A stretch of DNA of 64,000 bases, from NCBI GenBank assembly GCA_963770635.1, contig CAVYQI010000003.1:124001-188000 (forward strand), in the 5' to 3' direction. The notes under the pieces were generated by a model. It had not been told where the DNA came from. It searched no databases and saw only the letters and a list, made by a program, of their open reading frames with translations. Made by a program: the position numbers and the translations under genes. The DNA comes from DASZIT01 sp963770635. Lineage in GTDB: Bacteria > Actinomycetota > Acidimicrobiia > Acidimicrobiales > RAAP-2. Of the stretch, positions 62,201 through 64,000 are shown in pieces (position 1 is the first letter of the stretch; every line of letters starts with the position of its first letter).

Positions 62201-63292
62201 ATGCAGATGCAGGTGCGCGGTGTGGTGGCCGGGGCCAAGGGCAAGCCGGTGTCGCTCGAGACCATCGTGGTCCCCGAACCCGGCCCCGGCGAGGCGCGGG
62301 TCCGGATCCAGGCCTGTGGGGTCTGCCACACCGACCTCCACTACCGGGAAGGGGGAATCAACGACGACTTTCCCTTCCTGCTCGGCCATGAGGCGGCCGG
62401 CATCGTCGAGGCCACCGGTGACGACGTCTCCACCGTCGCGCCGGGGGACTTCGTGGTCCTCAACTGGCGGGCGGTCTGCGGCCAGTGCCGGGCCTGCCGC
62501 CGGGGCCGTCCCTGGTACTGCTTCGCCACCCACAACGCCGCCCAGAAGATGACGCTGGCCGACGGGACCCCGTTGACCCCGGCGCTCGGGATCGGCGCTT
62601 TCGCGGAGATGACACTGGTGGCCGCCGGGCAGTGCACGCCGGTCGATCGGCGGGCCCGCCCCGAGGCCGTCGGGCTGCTGGGATGCGGAGTGATGGCCGG
62701 ACTGGGGGCGGCCATGTTCACCGGCGACGTCGGCCCCGGCGATTCGGTGGCCGTCTTCGGCTGCGGCGGAGTGGGCTGTGCGGCGGTCGCCGGCGCCCGG
62801 TTGGCCGGGGCCACCACGGTGATCGCCGTCGACCTCGACCCGGGCAAGCTCGAGCTGGCCCGCGGCTTCGGGGCCACCCATGTCGTGCCTGCCGCCGACG
62901 AGGATCCGGTGGAGGCGATCCGGGCGTTGACCGGCGGCAACGGCGCCGACGTCTGCATCGAGGCGGTCGGGAACCCGAAGGTGATGGAACAGGCGTTCTA
63001 TGCCCGGGACCTGGCCGGCACCCTGGTCCAGGTGGGGGTCCCGACCCCGGCCATGCGCATCGACCTTCCGATGATCGACTTCTTCGGCCGCGGGGGCCAA
63101 CTGAAGCCGAGTTGGTATGGCGACTGCCTCCCGTCCCGGGACTTCCCGAAGCTGGTCGATCTCTATCTCCAGGGTCGCCTCGACCTCGATCGCTTCGTGT
63201 CGGAGACCATCGGCCTCGAAGACGTCGAGGAGGCATTCCACCGGATGGAGCGCGGTGAGGTACTCCGCTCGGTGGTCACCGTGCCGGCCTGA
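62201..63292 (+). CDS. mscR: S-(hydroxymethyl)mycothiol dehydrogenase-like zinc alcohol dehydrogenase
   Basis: 363 residues, class III-like MDR dehydrogenase. It matches the pattern I know for mycobacterial MscR/AdhE2: CGVCHTDLHYREGGINDDFPFLLGHEAAG, VVLNWRAVCGQCRACRRGRPWYC (structural zinc Cys4), GIGAFAEMTLVAAGQCT, LLGCGVMAGLGAA and FGCGGVGCAAVAGARLAGA (NAD site). It oxidises the formaldehyde-mycothiol adduct or reduces S-nitrosomycothiol. This supports mycothiol, an actinobacterial thiol, in the host. ATG at 62201 with GAGAGGAG upstream. Confidence 0.88.
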   Translation: MQMQVRGVVAGAKGKPVSLETIVVPEPGPGEARVRIQACGVCHTDLHYREGGINDDFPFLLGHEAAGIVEATGDDVSTVAPGDFVVLNWRAVCGQCRACRRGRPWYCFATHNAAQKMTLADGTPLTPALGIGAFAEMTLVAAGQCTPVDRRARPEAVGLLGCGVMAGLGAAMFTGDVGPGDSVAVFGCGGVGCAAVAGARLAGATTVIAVDLDPGKLELARGFGATHVVPAADEDPVEAIRALTGGNGADVCIEAVGNPKVMEQAFYARDLAGTLVQVGVPTPAMRIDLPMIDFFGRGGQLKPSWYGDCLPSRDFPKLVDLYLQGRLDLDRFVSETIGLEDVEEAFHRMERGEVLRSVVTVPA

Positions 63293-63536
63293 TCGAGCCC
63301 ACCTTCTTCTTCGGCCTGCATGGAGCCGGGCTTTGGGGCGATCAACTCCAAACCGGCCTCCGGGGCTGCCCATGGTTCGAGTCGGGATGCGGCGGTATGG
63401 GACACCCGGAGAGACTCACCGCGCCTTCGGTGGGGTTACCCGAGGGCCAGCACCACCGTACGCGTGTAACGCTCGGCGCTCTGCGACCAATACTTAACAT
63501 GGGCTTGATCAGTAGCCACGGGGCCGATTACAACCG

Positions 63537-64000
63537 ATGACCGGCATGGACCGTGAGACCTTTGCCGCCCTCTATCGGGACAACATCGGACGGATGACCG
63601 GATTCGCCGCCCGGAGGCTGTTCGACCCCGGTGAAGTCGCTGACCTGGTTGCTTCCACGTTCCTGGTCGCCTTGGAGCGGTCCGACTCCTATGACCCTGA
63701 GAAGGGCGATCCTTCGGCCTGGCTGTTGGGAATCGCCGCCAACCTGTTGGCGAACCAGCGTCGCCGCCTGGTGCGGGAGGAGCTCGCCCGGGCTCGCCTC
63801 GACGCTCGGGCGCTTCTCTCACCCGACGACGTCGAGGCCTTGGTCGCCCAAATGGACGCCTCCGCCGAGGCCGCCCGCGTTCGCGCGGCGATGGAAAGCC
63901 TTTCGGAGCCATATCGCGAGATTCTGCTGCTGGTCGGAGAATCCTCACTCAGTTCGACGACCGCGGCGAAAACGATCGGCATCAGCCAGTCGACGTTCCG
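63537..64000 (+). CDS. ECF-type RNA polymerase sigma factor, 3' end cut off by the window
   Basis: 154 codons are present from the ATG at 63537, and the gene runs off the right edge. Region 2: FAALYRDNIGRMTGFAARRL and DVA-like EVADLVASTFLVALERSDSYDPEKGDPSAWLLGIAANLLANQRRR. Region 4 begins at RAAMESLSEPYREILLLV and the HTH TTAAKTIGISQSTFR is cut. An anti-sigma gene may follow outside. No SD visible; the upstream spacer (63293-63536) holds a possible -10 at TACTTA (63490) only. Confidence 0.85.
   Translation, partial: MTGMDRETFAALYRDNIGRMTGFAARRLFDPGEVADLVASTFLVALERSDSYDPEKGDPSAWLLGIAANLLANQRRRLVREELARARLDARALLSPDDVEALVAQMDASAEAARVRAAMESLSEPYREILLLVGESSLSSTTAAKTIGISQSTF

Noticed and set aside
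63436..63948. 170-codon minus-strand frame at the right end
   Set aside because: Arg/Pro-rich shadow; the plus strand clearly codes for a sigma factor.

Overview
The window is GC-rich actinobacterial chromosome. Support for Actinomycetota includes the conserved block argS-lysA-hom-thrC-rho-rpmE-prfA-prmC-tsaC, a mycothiol-type formaldehyde dehydrogenase, SCO6745-like and DUF222-HNH proteins, many GTG starts and ATGA/GTGA overlaps, and two operators of the KstR type. The 42-residue YWLVA.DGG.F.FGD repeats are common in Acidimicrobiia, so an acidimicrobial (or environmental MAG-derived) actinobacterium is my best guess. That guess is inference.

Layout. 1-4.2 kb: edge of an Erm-like rRNA methyltransferase, a CitE-like CoA lyase, a SCO6745-like protein, a DUF885-type metallohydrolase and a dienelactone hydrolase. 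4.6-8.1 kb: an NlpC/P60 cell-wall hydrolase, an SDR and a divergent Lgt-like membrane protein. 8.1-12.3 kb: the most unusual block, a five-gene minus-strand operon. It encodes MauD-like, MauE-like and MauF/CcdA-like redox maturation proteins, a conserved unknown, and a Tat-exported 28-cysteine protein. The cysteine-rich part resembles a methylamine dehydrogenase light chain and is fused to propeller-like repeats. No mauB or mauG homologue is visible. 12.5-20.2 kb: GNAT, DUF222-HNH, then a fatty acid/steroid beta-oxidation cluster (SDR, acyl-CoA ligase, PaaI thioesterase, crotonase, FadA5-like thiolase) flanked by two TAGAAC-NN-GTTCTA operators. 20.5-26.7 kb: surface glycan genes (GT2-methyltransferase fusion, YfhO-like protein, methyltransferase, exported anchored protein). 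26.7-27.7 kb: a broken two-gene nucleotidyltransferase cassette. 27.8-33.3 kb: acyl-CoA dehydrogenase and the branched-chain amino acid genes cimA-ilvE-leuB. 33.5-44.1 kb: translation, transcription termination and aspartate-family genes. 44.3-49.2 kb: tRNA-Arg and small functions (LOG-like, lipoprotein, SufR-like regulator, AlkB, Smr, RDD, nonapeptide-repeat protein, peroxiredoxin). 49.2-51.7 kb: MarR regulator divergent from a DrrAB-type ABC exporter. 51.8-64 kb: aconitase, methyltransferase, an HlyIII-GATase-PIG-L-DEAD helicase operon, thiC, bcp, fpg, mscR and a truncated ECF-type sigma gene.

Sequence quality matters here. Aconitase is split by four single-base-scale frame changes, one at a G homopolymer. 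MarR carries one and the nucleotidyltransferase cassette four, and fpg has no nearby stop codon. Breaks in a central-metabolism gene point to assembly indels rather than real decay, so pseudogene calls are tentative. Starts were chosen by family length, ribosome binding site and overlap with neighbours.
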